NCBI RefSeq assembly: GCF_014647795.1 | Contig: NZ_BMPW01000001.1 | Span: 372,001-436,000, forward strand | DNA length: 64,000 nt | Direction of reading: 5' to 3' | Source: Actinoplanes campanulatus | GTDB taxonomy: Bacteria > Actinomycetota > Actinomycetes > Mycobacteriales > Micromonosporaceae | Part shown: piece by piece, positions 53,520-62,844 of the stretch | Layout of the letters: each line of letters begins with the position of its first letter | Numbering within the stretch: the first letter of the stretch is position 1 | The notes under the pieces: generated by a model | The model's input: only the letters and a program-made list of their open reading frames with translations | Databases searched by the model: none | What the model was told of the DNA's origin: nothing | Translations under genes and position numbers: made by a program

Positions 53520-55538
53520 ATGCGCCGGTCGATCGCTACGGTTTGTGTATCCGGCACCCTCGACGACAAGCTGACGGCGGCGGCCGCGGCCGGTTTCGAC
53601 GGCATCGAGCTGTTCGAGAACGACCTCGTGGTGTCCCCGTGGTCACCGGCGGAGATCCGGCGGCGCTGCGCCGACCTGGGCCTCACCATCGACCTGTACC
53701 AGCCGTTCCGCGACTTCGAGGCGGTGCCGGACGAGCTGCTCAAGGCCAATCTCTCGCGGGCCGAGCGCAAATTCGGGGTGATGGCCGAACTCGGGACCGA
53801 CACCGTCCTGGTGTGCTCGTCGGTGTCCCCGGCCGCGGTCGACGACGACGACCTGGCGGCCGCGCACCTGTCACTGCTGGCCGACCGCGCGGCGGCACAC
53901 GGGATGCGGATCGCCTACGAGGCACTGGCCTGGGGCCGTCACGTGTCCACGTGGGACCACTCGTGGCGGATCGTCCAGCGGGCCGGCCATCCCGCGCTCG
54001 GGCTCTGCCTCGACTCGTTCCACGTACTGTCCCGCGAGGTCCCCCCGGACGACATCGCCGGCATCACCCCCGGCAAGATCTTCTTCCTGCAACTGGCCGA
54101 CGCCCCACACCTGCGGATGGACGTGCTCCAGTGGAGCCGCCACCACCGCCTCTTCCCCGGCCAGGGCGCCTTCGACCTGCCCCGCTTCCTCGGCCTGGTG
54201 CTGTCCGCCGGCTACGACGGACCACTGTCGCTGGAGGTCTTCAACGACATCTTCCGCCAGTCGGATCCGGCCCGCACCGCGGTCGACGCGATGCGCTCCC
54301 TCACCCTCCTCGAAGACCGCCTCGCCCCCCTCCCCGCCGTACCCCTCACCTCCCCCGCCCCCACATCCCCCGCACACCTCGCCTTACCGGCCCCCGCATC
54401 CGCCGCCCCGGCATCCACCCCACTCCGCGACTCCCCTGCATCCGCCGCACTCCGCGTCTCCCCCGCATCCGCCGCACTCCGCGTCTCCCCCGCATCCGCC
54501 GCACCCCGCGTCTCCCCCGCCGTTCCGCTCGCGGACCGGCCCGGCGTTCGGCGTCTTCCTCCCGCTCCGCGGCTGACCGGGCACGCTTTCACCGAGTTCG
54601 CCGTCGACGGGCACTCCGGGCCCGAGCTGCGGACCGCGCTGCGCGGTCTCGGCTTCGCGCACACCGGCCAGCACCGCACCAAACCGGTCGAACTCTGGGA
54701 GCAGGGCGCCTGCCGGATCGTCCTGAACAGCGCGGTCACCCACCCCGGCCCCGCCGCGATCAGCGCCTTCGCCGTCACGTCGGAGAATCCGCCACTCTCC
54801 CTGGCCCGGGCCGAGGCGCTGTCCGCCCCCGCCCACCCCAACGTGCGCGAGCCCGGCGAGGCCGAACTCGCCGCGATCACCGCCCCGGACGGCACCAGCG
54901 TCTTCGTCACCCACCCCGGCGACGACTGGCGCTCCGACTTCCTGCCCACCGGCACGGCATCCGGCCCCGGCGCCGGGCTGCTCACCGTCGACCATCTCGG
55001 CCTGACCCAGCCGTTCGACCACTTCGACGAGGCCGGGCTCTTCTACCACTCGGTGCTCGGCCTCGATCACCTTCCCACCGAGGAGTACGCGGCACCGTAC
55101 GGCCTGATGCGCTCCCGCGCCGTAGCCGATCCACGAAGGACGGTCCGCGTCGCCCTGACCGTGGCCCTGCTCCGCCGCGGCGAATGGGCGCCCGCCGTCT
55201 CCGACCCGCAGCACGTGGCCTTCGCGACCGCCGACCTGATCGCCACCGCCCAGGCCCTGAGCCTGCCGCCCCTACCTGTCCCGGCCAACTACTACGCCGA
55301 TCTGGCCGCCCGCTTCGGACTCACCGACGACTTCGTCGCCACCCTTCGCGAGCACGGCATCCTCTACGACCGCGACCCCTCCGGCGGCGAACTGCTCCAC
55401 CTCTACACCCCGGTCTTCGGCGGCCGCGTCTTCTTCGAGATCACCGAACGCCGCGCCGGCTACGACCGCTTCGGCGAACCCAACGCCCCGGTACGCATGG
55501 CCGCCCAGCGCCACCGCCGCCTGACCACGACCAGCTAG
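53520..55538 (+). CDS. Two-domain 3-dehydroshikimate dehydratase (sugar-phosphate-isomerase-like plus HPPD-like domain)
   Basis: A 672-residue protein. Residues 1-about 265 form an AP-endonuclease/xylose-isomerase-type barrel (GFDGIELFENDL, IAYEALAWGRHVSTW, LGLCLDSFHVLS, FFLQLADAP, LSLEVFND), with metal ligands as in AsbF/QuiC-type dehydroshikimate dehydratases. Residues about 355-672 form a vicinal-oxygen-chelate domain like 4-hydroxyphenylpyruvate dioxygenase (TVDHLGLTQPF, QHVAFATADLI, VFFEITERR). QsuB/QuiC1 proteins have this layout and make protocatechuate from 3-dehydroshikimate. The linker (about 265-350) has a 9-residue tandem repeat. It follows the TetR gene by 6 bp. Confidence 0.86.
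   Translation: MRRSIATVCVSGTLDDKLTAAAAAGFDGIELFENDLVVSPWSPAEIRRRCADLGLTIDLYQPFRDFEAVPDELLKANLSRAERKFGVMAELGTDTVLVCSSVSPAAVDDDDLAAAHLSLLADRAAAHGMRIAYEALAWGRHVSTWDHSWRIVQRAGHPALGLCLDSFHVLSREVPPDDIAGITPGKIFFLQLADAPHLRMDVLQWSRHHRLFPGQGAFDLPRFLGLVLSAGYDGPLSLEVFNDIFRQSDPARTAVDAMRSLTLLEDRLAPLPAVPLTSPAPTSPAHLALPAPASAAPASTPLRDSPASAALRVSPASAALRVSPASAAPRVSPAVPLADRPGVRRLPPAPRLTGHAFTEFAVDGHSGPELRTALRGLGFAHTGQHRTKPVELWEQGACRIVLNSAVTHPGPAAISAFAVTSENPPLSLARAEALSAPAHPNVREPGEAELAAITAPDGTSVFVTHPGDDWRSDFLPTGTASGPGAGLLTVDHLGLTQPFDHFDEAGLFYHSVLGLDHLPTEEYAAPYGLMRSRAVADPRRTVRVALTVALLRRGEWAPAVSDPQHVAFATADLIATAQALSLPPLPVPANYYADLAARFGLTDDFVATLREHGILYDRDPSGGELLHLYTPVFGGRVFFEITERRAGYDRFGEPNAPVRMAAQRHRRLTTTS
54404..54520 (+). 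repeat. 27-bp in-frame tandem repeat in the dehydratase linker
   Basis: Units start at 54431, 54458 and 54485, with a partial one at 54512 and a degenerate one before 54431. Each encodes SPASAALRV or a close variant. It lengthens the flexible linker between the two catalytic-fold domains without breaking the frame. Confidence 0.85.
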
Positions 55539-55879
55539 CGAGCTTTCGGCACCCACCGCTGCCGTCGGTCGCGCCGGTCGGTGGTCGCGGCCGTGCTCGC
55601 CAGGCGCCCGACTGCCCACGCACGGCCGGTCGCGCCGGCCACGGTAGGCGGCACCCCACGCACGAAACGACGCACACGGCTGCGAGTCGGGCCAGTGCAC
55701 ACAGCCGGGCACGGCAAAGGCGGGTGGCCGCACACAAAAGTCCCTCCGCGTGCGGCCGTCAACGCCACAACCCGGGCAAGCGACCACAACAACACCACCG
55801 TGCGCACCCACCGGCCCCTCAAGGTGGGGGAGCCGGCCACCGGGTGCGGCCGTGGGGTGAGGGTGTGTGGGCAGGTCAG
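55539..55879. other. Intergenic region with no recognisable gene
   Basis: About 340 bp after the dehydratase stop. It contains several short GC-rich inverted repeats (for example GTCGCGCCGG with CCGGTCGCGCCGGCC nearby) but no start/stop frame with coding character. Reading frames across it encode Arg/Pro/Thr-rich shadow peptides only. Confidence 0.5.
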
Positions 55880-55984
55880 CCCGGCGCGGGCGGCACACGG
55901 GTGAGTGGGCAGGTGGTCGCCGGCAGGGCGGGACGGGGTGGATGCGGTTGGGGGGCGCTCCACCCCGTACCGGAAAAGGGTTTA
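55880..55984 (-). repeat. Stop-codon-associated repeat element, copy C (diverged)
   Basis: On the minus strand it begins at the TAA stop of the VWA gene: TAAACCCTTTTCCGGTACGG, then GCGCCCCCCAACCGCATCC (compare GTCCCCGACCGCATTCC in copy B) and a CGCGCCGGGCTGACCTG block about 95 bp on. The centre is different from copies A and B. The left 45 bp and order of blocks identify it as the same family. Confidence 0.65.
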
Positions 55985-57055
55985 AGGGCGACGCAGAGCC
56001 GGGCCGCGGTTCCACCAGAGGGAGAGGGTGACGCCTGCGGTGACCAGGAGGGCGCCCAGGAGGAGGAACCAGGCGCTGATCTCGACGTCCCGCTTGGTGA
56101 GGCCGAACTCGCGGGGCAGGTCGGCGAGGACGTCGGTGAGCTGTTCGGCGTCCTCGGCCTTGAAGTAGCGGCCACCGCTCAGGTCGGCCACCCGAGTCAG
56201 GGCTTCCTCGTCGATCTCGCGGTTGCCACCGCCCCGGCCGCCGCCGAAGCCGCCTCCGCCGAAGCTTCCGCCGGTGAAGGCGGAGTCGCCGCTGATCTGG
56301 TCGGGGGTGCAGACCATCTGCTGCGGGTCGGTGGTGCCGAAGCCGATCGTGTAGACGCGCAGCCGGCGGGCGGCGGCCTGCTGGGCGGCGGTGACCGGGT
56401 CGACGCCGGTGGTGTTGGAGCCGTCGGTGAGGACGACGATGGTGTCCGGCTGGTAGTCGATCGGTGTGCCGTCCGGGGTCTCGGGCAGTTCGACGCCGGT
56501 GCCGGCCACCTCGGGGTTGATCTCGGCGATCGCGTCGATCGAGGTGAGGATGGCCTGGCCGATGGCCGTGCCGCGGCCGGTCTTGAGGTTCTCGATGGCC
56601 TCCAGCAGCGGGGCCTTGTCGGCGGTCGGCGCGACCAGCAGGCCGGCGATGCCGGAGAAGGCGACCAGGCCGATCCGGGTGTCGCCCTCCTGGGCCTCGA
56701 CGAACTCGCGGGCCGCGTCGACGGCGACGGCCAGCCGGTTCGGGGCGATGTCGGTGTTGCACATCGAGCCGGAGACGTCGATGGCGAGCAGGATGGTGGT
56801 GTCGTTGGACGGCACCGTGACCGACGCCTGCGGCCGGGCCACGCCGCCGGCCAGGGCGAACAGTCCGGCCAGGAACAGATAGACGGGGATCCGGCGGCGC
56901 CAGGCGGTGCGGCCGGGCAGGGCGGCGCGGATCAGCGCGATGCTGGAGACGGTGACCGCGGTCCGCTTGCGGCGCCGGTTCAGCCACCAGCGGGCGGTCA
57001 GCAGGAGCGGTACGGCCAGCACCGCCAGCAGCGCCCACGGCCAGCTCAGCGACAT
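55982..57055 (-). CDS. VWA-domain membrane protein (BatA-like), fourth gene of MoxR operon
   Basis: A 357-residue protein: N-terminal helices (WALLAVLAVPLLLTARWW and IPVYLFLAGLFALAGG), a VWA domain with MIDAS LLAIDVSGSMCNTDI, GRGTAIGQAIL and VVLTDGSNTTG, an unusual Gly/Phe loop (GGSFGGGGFGGGRGGG, residues about 270-290), and a C-terminal helix. This BatA-like layout (aerotolerance operon class) puts the VWA domain outside or at the membrane face. Its ATG overlaps the previous stop (TGATG). The Gly-rich insertion is not general in the family. The stop codon is the first codon of repeat copy C. Confidence 0.85.
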   Translation of the reverse strand: MSLSWPWALLAVLAVPLLLTARWWLNRRRKRTAVTVSSIALIRAALPGRTAWRRRIPVYLFLAGLFALAGGVARPQASVTVPSNDTTILLAIDVSGSMCNTDIAPNRLAVAVDAAREFVEAQEGDTRIGLVAFSGIAGLLVAPTADKAPLLEAIENLKTGRGTAIGQAILTSIDAIAEINPEVAGTGVELPETPDGTPIDYQPDTIVVLTDGSNTTGVDPVTAAQQAAARRLRVYTIGFGTTDPQQMVCTPDQISGDSAFTGGSFGGGGFGGGRGGGNREIDEEALTRVADLSGGRYFKAEDAEQLTDVLADLPREFGLTKRDVEISAWFLLLGALLVTAGVTLSLWWNRGPALRRP

Positions 57056-58008
57056 CAGATGATCCTTCCGTGCCAGCGGACGCCCAGCAGCCCGCCGAGG
57101 GTGAGGAGCAGCAGGGCCGCCGCGGCGAACGGCGCGGTCAGCTCGAGCGGCTCCTTCTCGGTGGTGAGCCGCAGGTCGATCGAGCCGGTGCTGGCGGCGA
57201 GCGCGCCCGCGTCGCCGGCCGCGTGGTAGGTGCCGCCGGTGACCTGGGCGACCGCGGTCAGGAGGGTCTCGTCGAGGGCGGTGGCCAGTTGGAAGCCGTC
57301 CACCTCGACGGTGCCGCCCTTGGCGGTGCCGACGCCGACGGTCTGGATCCGCACGCCGGCGGCCGCGGCGAGTTCGGCGGCGGCCTGCACGTCGGGACCG
57401 CCGGTCTCCTCGCCGTCGGAGAAGACCACGATGGTGGCCGACGGCCAGTAGCCGAGGTCGGGCGCGGCACCGTTCTGATCAGGCAGACTGACCGGCTTGC
57501 CGGTGATGGCGCCGAGCGCGACCAGGATGGCCTTGCCGAGGGAGGTGCCGCCGCTGGGCGAGACCCGTTCGATGGCGGCGACGGCGGCCGCGTGGTCGTC
57601 GGTGGGCGCCTGGGTGAGCAGGGCCTCGCTGCCGAAGACCAGTACGCCGACGTCGACGGTGTCCGGCTGGTCCTCGACGAAGCCTTTCGCGGCCTGCTGG
57701 GCGGCGGCCAGGCGGCTCGGGGCGACGTCGCCGGCCGACATGCTGTTGGAGATGTCGAAGGCGAGCAGGACGGTGCCGGCGACCCGGGGCACGGCGACCT
57801 CGGCCTGTGGGCGGGCCAGGCCGATCAGCATGACGGGGAGGGCGGCGAGGATCAGGGCGTAGGGCAGGTGCCGCCGCTTCGTCAGGGTGGTGAAGCCGGC
57901 CGCTTCCAGGGCCGCCGCACGCCTCTTGGCGAGCGCGACGTATCCGGCTACCGCCGCGACGCTCAGCAGGACGGCGACGGCGATGACGGCCGGGTAGAGG
58001 AAGGTCAC
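57055..58008 (-). CDS. VWA-domain membrane protein (BatA/BatB-like)
   Basis: A 317-residue protein, paralogous to the next gene: two N-terminal helices (FLYPAVIAVAVLLSVAAVAG, LPYALILAALPVMLIGLA), VWA domain with MIDAS VLLAFDISNSMSAGDV (DxSxS), SPSGGTSLGKAILVAL and IVVFSDGEETGG, and a C-terminal helix (APFAAAALLLLTLGGLLG). Asn replaces Gly in the usual DxSGS, which is tolerated in the family. GTG 58008 overlaps the DUF58 stop by 4 bp. It probably works with the MoxR ATPase to assemble or fold a metal-dependent or envelope complex; the client is unknown. Confidence 0.85.
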   Translation of the reverse strand: MTFLYPAVIAVAVLLSVAAVAGYVALAKRRAAALEAAGFTTLTKRRHLPYALILAALPVMLIGLARPQAEVAVPRVAGTVLLAFDISNSMSAGDVAPSRLAAAQQAAKGFVEDQPDTVDVGVLVFGSEALLTQAPTDDHAAAVAAIERVSPSGGTSLGKAILVALGAITGKPVSLPDQNGAAPDLGYWPSATIVVFSDGEETGGPDVQAAAELAAAAGVRIQTVGVGTAKGGTVEVDGFQLATALDETLLTAVAQVTGGTYHAAGDAGALAASTGSIDLRLTTEKEPLELTAPFAAAALLLLTLGGLLGVRWHGRII

Positions 58009-58885
58009 CGGGGCCTCCGTCCGGAACGCCGGACCATGTCGACCAGGGTGGCGAGCATGTCCTGGTCGGTGGTGATCCGGTGGGGGTCGACGCCGGCCCG
58101 GCGCATGGCCTCGGCGACCTCCCGCTCGTGGGCGCCGACCTGTTCGGTGAGGCGGGCGCGCAGCAGCGGGTCGCTGGTGTCGACGAGCAGCTGTTCGCCG
58201 GTCTCGGCGTCCTCGACGAGGATCAGGCCGAGGTCGGGCAGCTCCAGCTCGGCGGGGTCGACGACGCGGATGACGACGACCTCGTGGCGGTGGGCGAGCC
58301 GGGCGAGCGGGCGGTCCCAGCCGGGGTCGCCGATGAAGTCGGACATCACGAAGACGAGGCTGCGCTTTTTCGAAGTCGTCGTGGCGGCCAGGTTGAGCAT
58401 GGCCGCGAGGTCCGTCGTTTTATCCGACTTTTTCGCGACATCTCTGGTCAGGTCGCGCGCGATTCGCAAAATCTGGTCTCGCCCGGTCCGCGGCGGGATC
58501 ACCCGTTGCGAAGCGTTGTCGAACAGGATCGCCCCGACCCGGTTGCCACCCTGGGAGATCAACCGCCCGATACTGATCGCAAGATCGGCCGCGGTCGACT
58601 CCTTACCGGCACCCCCACCGAAGCGCATCGACGCCGACCGGTCGATCACCAGCCAGGCCGTCATCTCACGGTCCTCGGTGTACAACCGCACGAACGGCTC
58701 GTCCACCCGCGCCGTCACGTTCCAGTCGATGTGCCGGACGTCGTCCTCGGAGGTGTAGGCCCGCAGGTCGGTGAAGTCGAGCCCGGCCCCGTGCCACACG
58801 GTCCGGTAGGAACCCTGCAGGCGCCCGTCGAGGCGGCGCCCGAGCTTCCACTCCAGGCGCCGCAGCAGCCGACCGGGGGCCGTCG

Positions 58886-58889
<4 letters not shown>
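58005..58889 (-). CDS. DUF58-family protein
   Basis: A 294-residue soluble protein with the DUF58 core: GSYRTVWHGAGLDFTDLRAY, TSEDDVRHIDWNVTARVDEP (signature), and a VWA-like region beginning TAWLVIDRSASMRFGG, with FVMSDFIGDPGW later. DUF58 proteins always travel with MoxR ATPases and VWA proteins. It overlaps MoxR (ATGA) and the VWA gene (GTGA) by 4 bp each, so all four are translationally coupled. Its own biochemical role is not established. Confidence 0.9.
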
Positions 58890-59878
<989 letters not shown>

Positions 59879-59908
59879 TCGTCCATCCTTGATCTTGAAA
59901 AGCGAGGG

Positions 59909-60760
59909 TCAGAGGGGAGGCGACTGTCCGTCGCCCTCGCCGGTGCCGCCGAGAGCCGCCCCGATCGGCACCGCGAACCCGATGCCGATGAAGGTGCCGG
60001 CGCCGCTCGGGTTGGCCAGCGCGATCACGATCCCGATCACCTGCCCGCGGTCGTTGATCAACGGTCCGCCCGAGTTGCCGGGGTTGACCGCCGCGTCGAA
60101 CTGGATGAGGCCCTCGATGCCCTGCCCTCCATCGTCGCCGTTCAGCTTCCGGTTCAGCCCGGAGACGACGCCGCTGGTGGTGCTGAAGACCAGCCCCAGC
60201 GGGTTGCCGATCGCCACCACGTCGTCGCCGACCGCGGCGCCGCCGCCGAGCACCGCCGGGACCAGCGTCTCCGGCAGCTTCTCCGGGGTGAGCATGGCGA
60301 TGTCCCGTGACGGGTCCTCGCTCCGCAACTTGGCCGCGGCCCGGGTGCCGTCGGCGTAGGTGAGCTCGATCGTCTCGGCGCCGTCGACCACGTGCAGGGC
60401 GGTCAGGACGGTGCCGTCGGCGTTGGCGATCACGCCGGTGCCGCTGCCCGCCTCGGCATGGGCCCGCGAGTCGTGCCCGGTGGTCTCGATGACCACCACC
60501 GACGGGGTGAGTGCCTGGTAGATCTGCGCCACGGTGAGGGGCGCGTCCGAGGCGGACGGCGCGGCCGACGGGGCGGTCCCGGCAGGCGTGCCGTCATCAC
60601 CCCCATCGCGTACGGCCACGAGCACCGTGATCGCCACGGCCCACACCACGATCGCCCCGATGAGCACCCGGCGACGCAGATCAGCGGTGTTCCATCGGCT
60701 CTTCCGCTCCTCCGGAGGGGGTTCCGGTGTCTCGGCTCCCTCCGCGCGGAGCACCGTCAT
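59909..60760 (-). CDS. Membrane-anchored trypsin-like serine protease (HtrA/DegP-like, no PDZ)
   Basis: A 283-residue protein with a cytoplasmic tail, one membrane helix (RVLIGAIVVWAVAITVLVAV) and an outer protease domain. The triad is visible: His in VLTALHVVDGAE, Asp in SEDPSRDIAMLTPE, Ser in FDAAVNPGNSGGPLIND. A PDZ domain, usual in HtrA proteins, is absent; the chain ends soon after the protease fold with GEGDGQSPPL. It would degrade or process exported proteins. The start is ATG 60760 or GTG 60763. It lies 30 bp upstream of moxR on the same strand, so cotranscription is likely. Confidence 0.87.
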   Translation of the reverse strand: MTVLRAEGAETPEPPPEERKSRWNTADLRRRVLIGAIVVWAVAITVLVAVRDGGDDGTPAGTAPSAAPSASDAPLTVAQIYQALTPSVVVIETTGHDSRAHAEAGSGTGVIANADGTVLTALHVVDGAETIELTYADGTRAAAKLRSEDPSRDIAMLTPEKLPETLVPAVLGGGAAVGDDVVAIGNPLGLVFSTTSGVVSGLNRKLNGDDGGQGIEGLIQFDAAVNPGNSGGPLINDRGQVIGIVIALANPSGAGTFIGIGFAVPIGAALGGTGEGDGQSPPL

Positions 60761-60941
60761 CACGGCACGACCGCCACGCTCAGCATTATTTGACCCTAGA
60801 AGCCATTCCTAAGAATTTGCCAAGAGAGTGCTCATGGTTTCCGGTACGCGACATCACCCATAAGCTGACGAAGCGGACGTTGCCGGGAGTTCCCTATCAG
60901 GGTGACCCGCGAGTAACGTGTTCCGCCGAGGGGGGAATGCC

Positions 60942-62840
60942 ATGAGCACGACTCAGCGCAAAACCACCGACGTCTCCGAGAAGCAGGCCCGCCAGACCGC
61001 GGAGGCCGCCCGCGAGTCCGAGTGGGCCCGCCCCAGCTTCGGTAAGGAGCTGTTCCTCGGCCGGTTTCGGCTCGACCTGATCGACCCACCGCCGGCAGCG
61101 CCGCCCCGGCCCGACTTCCTGGACCGGCTGGAGGAGTTCCTGCGGTCCGGAGTGGACGGCGCCCGGATCGAGCGGGAGGCGCGGATCCCCGACGAGGTCT
61201 TCCAGGGCCTCGCCCGGCTGGGCGCCTTCGGCATGAAGATCGACGAGGAGTTCGGCGGCCTCGGCCTGTCCAACCTGCACTACTGCAAGGCGCTGACCAT
61301 GACCGGCTCGGTGAGTGCCTCGGTGGCCGCGCTGCTCTCCGCGCACCAGTCGATCGGTGTGCCGCAGCCGCTCAAGCTGTTCGGCACCGAGGCGCAGAAG
61401 CGGGCGTTCCTGCCCCGGCTGGCGGCCGGCGAGGTGTCCGCGTTCCTGCTCACCGAACCGGACGTCGGCTCCGACCCGGCCCGGCTGGGCACGGTGGCCG
61501 AGCCGGTGGAGGGCGGCTTCCGGCTCAACGGGGTGAAGCTGTGGGCCACCAACGGCACGGTCGCCACCCTGCTCGTGGTGATGGCCCGGGTCCCGGAGAA
61601 GGGGATCACCGCGTTCGTGGTGGAGGGCGACGCGCCGGGCATCACGGTCGAGCGGCGCAACGCGTTCCTCGGGCTGCGCGGCCTGGAGAACAGCGTGACC
61701 CGTTTCCACGACGTGTTCGTGCCGGCGGAGAACGTGATCGGCGGCCTCGGCAAGGGTCTGCGGATCGCGCTGACCACGCTGAACACCGGCCGGCTGTCGC
61801 TGCCGGCGATGTGCGTCGGCGCCGGCAAGCGGGCGCTGGCGATCGCCCGGGAGTGGTCGGCCGACCGCGTCCAGTGGGGCCGCCCGGTCGGTGACCACGA
61901 GGCGGTGGCCAAGAAGATCGCCTTCATCGCCGCCACGACGTACGCCATGGAGTCCATGCTCGACCTCTGCTGCCGGATCGCCGACGACCATCGCAACGAC
62001 ATCCGGATCGAAGCCGCCCTGGTCAAGCTGTTCGCCAGCGAGATGGCGTGGCTGGTGGCCGACGAGCTGATCCAGATCCGCGGCGGCCGCGGTTACGAGA
62101 CGGCCGAGTCGCTGGACGCCCGCGGCGAGCGGGCCGCCGAGGCCGAGCAGATCCTCCGCGACCTGCGGATCAACCGGATCTTCGAGGGCTCGACCGAGAT
62201 CATGCATCTGCTCATCGCCCGGGAGGCGGTCGACGCACACCTGTCGGTGGCCGGCGACATCATCGACCCGGACGCCGATCTCGCCCGCAAGGCCCGCGCC
62301 GGGGCGCGAGCCGGGGCGTTCTACGCACGCTGGCTGCCCACGCTCACGGTCGGTTCGGGGCAAAACCCTTCGGCGTACGGGGAATTCGGTCCCCTGGCGC
62401 ACCATCTGCGGTGGGTGGAACGCACCTCGCGGCGGCTGGCCCGGTCGACCTTCTACGCGATGTCCCGCTGGCAGGGCCGGATGGAGCGCAAACAGGCGTT
62501 CCTGGGCCGGATCGTGGACATCGGCGCCGAACTGTTCGCGATGGCCGCGGTGGTCTCCCGGGCACACGCCGAGCGCGACGACCGTCCCGCCGGCCGGGAG
62601 CTGGCCGACCTGTTCTGCCGACAGTCGCGGCTGCGGGCCGAGGCGCACCTGGCCGCCCTGTGGGACAACACCGACGCCCTCGACGCGAAGGCCGCCGAGC
62701 GGGTGCTCGGCGGCCGGTACGCGTTCCTGGAGGAGGGGGTGATCCACCCGCCGGCGGACAAGCCCTGGGTGGCGGCGTGGGAACCCGGCGCCAGCACCGC
62801 CGAGGACGTCCGCCGCCGGATCCCGCCCCCGTCCGGCTAG
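60942..62840 (+). CDS. Long acyl-CoA dehydrogenase-family protein
   Basis: A 632-residue FAD protein, much longer than the usual 380. The acyl-CoA dehydrogenase core spans about 65-450 (FGGLGLSNLHYCKALTMTGS, FLLTEPDVGSDPARLGT, LWATNGTVATLLVVMARV, RGGRGYETAESL, and NRIFEGSTEIMHLLIAREA with the likely catalytic Glu). The extra C-terminal 180 residues are helical, with an Arg/Ala-rich motif (RKARAGARAGAFYARWLP). Such long forms resemble mitochondrial VLCAD-like and mycobacterial FadE proteins that dimerise by the extension. ATG 60942 has a GAGGGGGG ribosome-binding site. Substrate chain length unknown. Confidence 0.85.
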   Translation: MSTTQRKTTDVSEKQARQTAEAARESEWARPSFGKELFLGRFRLDLIDPPPAAPPRPDFLDRLEEFLRSGVDGARIEREARIPDEVFQGLARLGAFGMKIDEEFGGLGLSNLHYCKALTMTGSVSASVAALLSAHQSIGVPQPLKLFGTEAQKRAFLPRLAAGEVSAFLLTEPDVGSDPARLGTVAEPVEGGFRLNGVKLWATNGTVATLLVVMARVPEKGITAFVVEGDAPGITVERRNAFLGLRGLENSVTRFHDVFVPAENVIGGLGKGLRIALTTLNTGRLSLPAMCVGAGKRALAIAREWSADRVQWGRPVGDHEAVAKKIAFIAATTYAMESMLDLCCRIADDHRNDIRIEAALVKLFASEMAWLVADELIQIRGGRGYETAESLDARGERAAEAEQILRDLRINRIFEGSTEIMHLLIAREAVDAHLSVAGDIIDPDADLARKARAGARAGAFYARWLPTLTVGSGQNPSAYGEFGPLAHHLRWVERTSRRLARSTFYAMSRWQGRMERKQAFLGRIVDIGAELFAMAAVVSRAHAERDDRPAGRELADLFCRQSRLRAEAHLAALWDNTDALDAKAAERVLGGRYAFLEEGVIHPPADKPWVAAWEPGASTAEDVRRRIPPPSG

Positions 62841-62844
62841 CGGC

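Noticed and set aside
55539-55879. Possible small gene of about 107 codons after the dehydratase
   Set aside because: No ribosome-binding site or conserved motif, residue composition like other non-coding shadow frames.
53510-57229. A 1,239-codon plus-strand frame across the dehydratase and VWA genes
   Set aside because: It reads the dehydratase in a wrong frame and then the antisense of the VWA gene; composition is Arg/Pro-rich with no motif.
60897-62747. A 616-codon minus-strand frame opposite the long acyl-CoA dehydrogenase
   Set aside because: Mirror of the coding strand; no family motif, while the plus strand has complete acyl-CoA dehydrogenase motifs.
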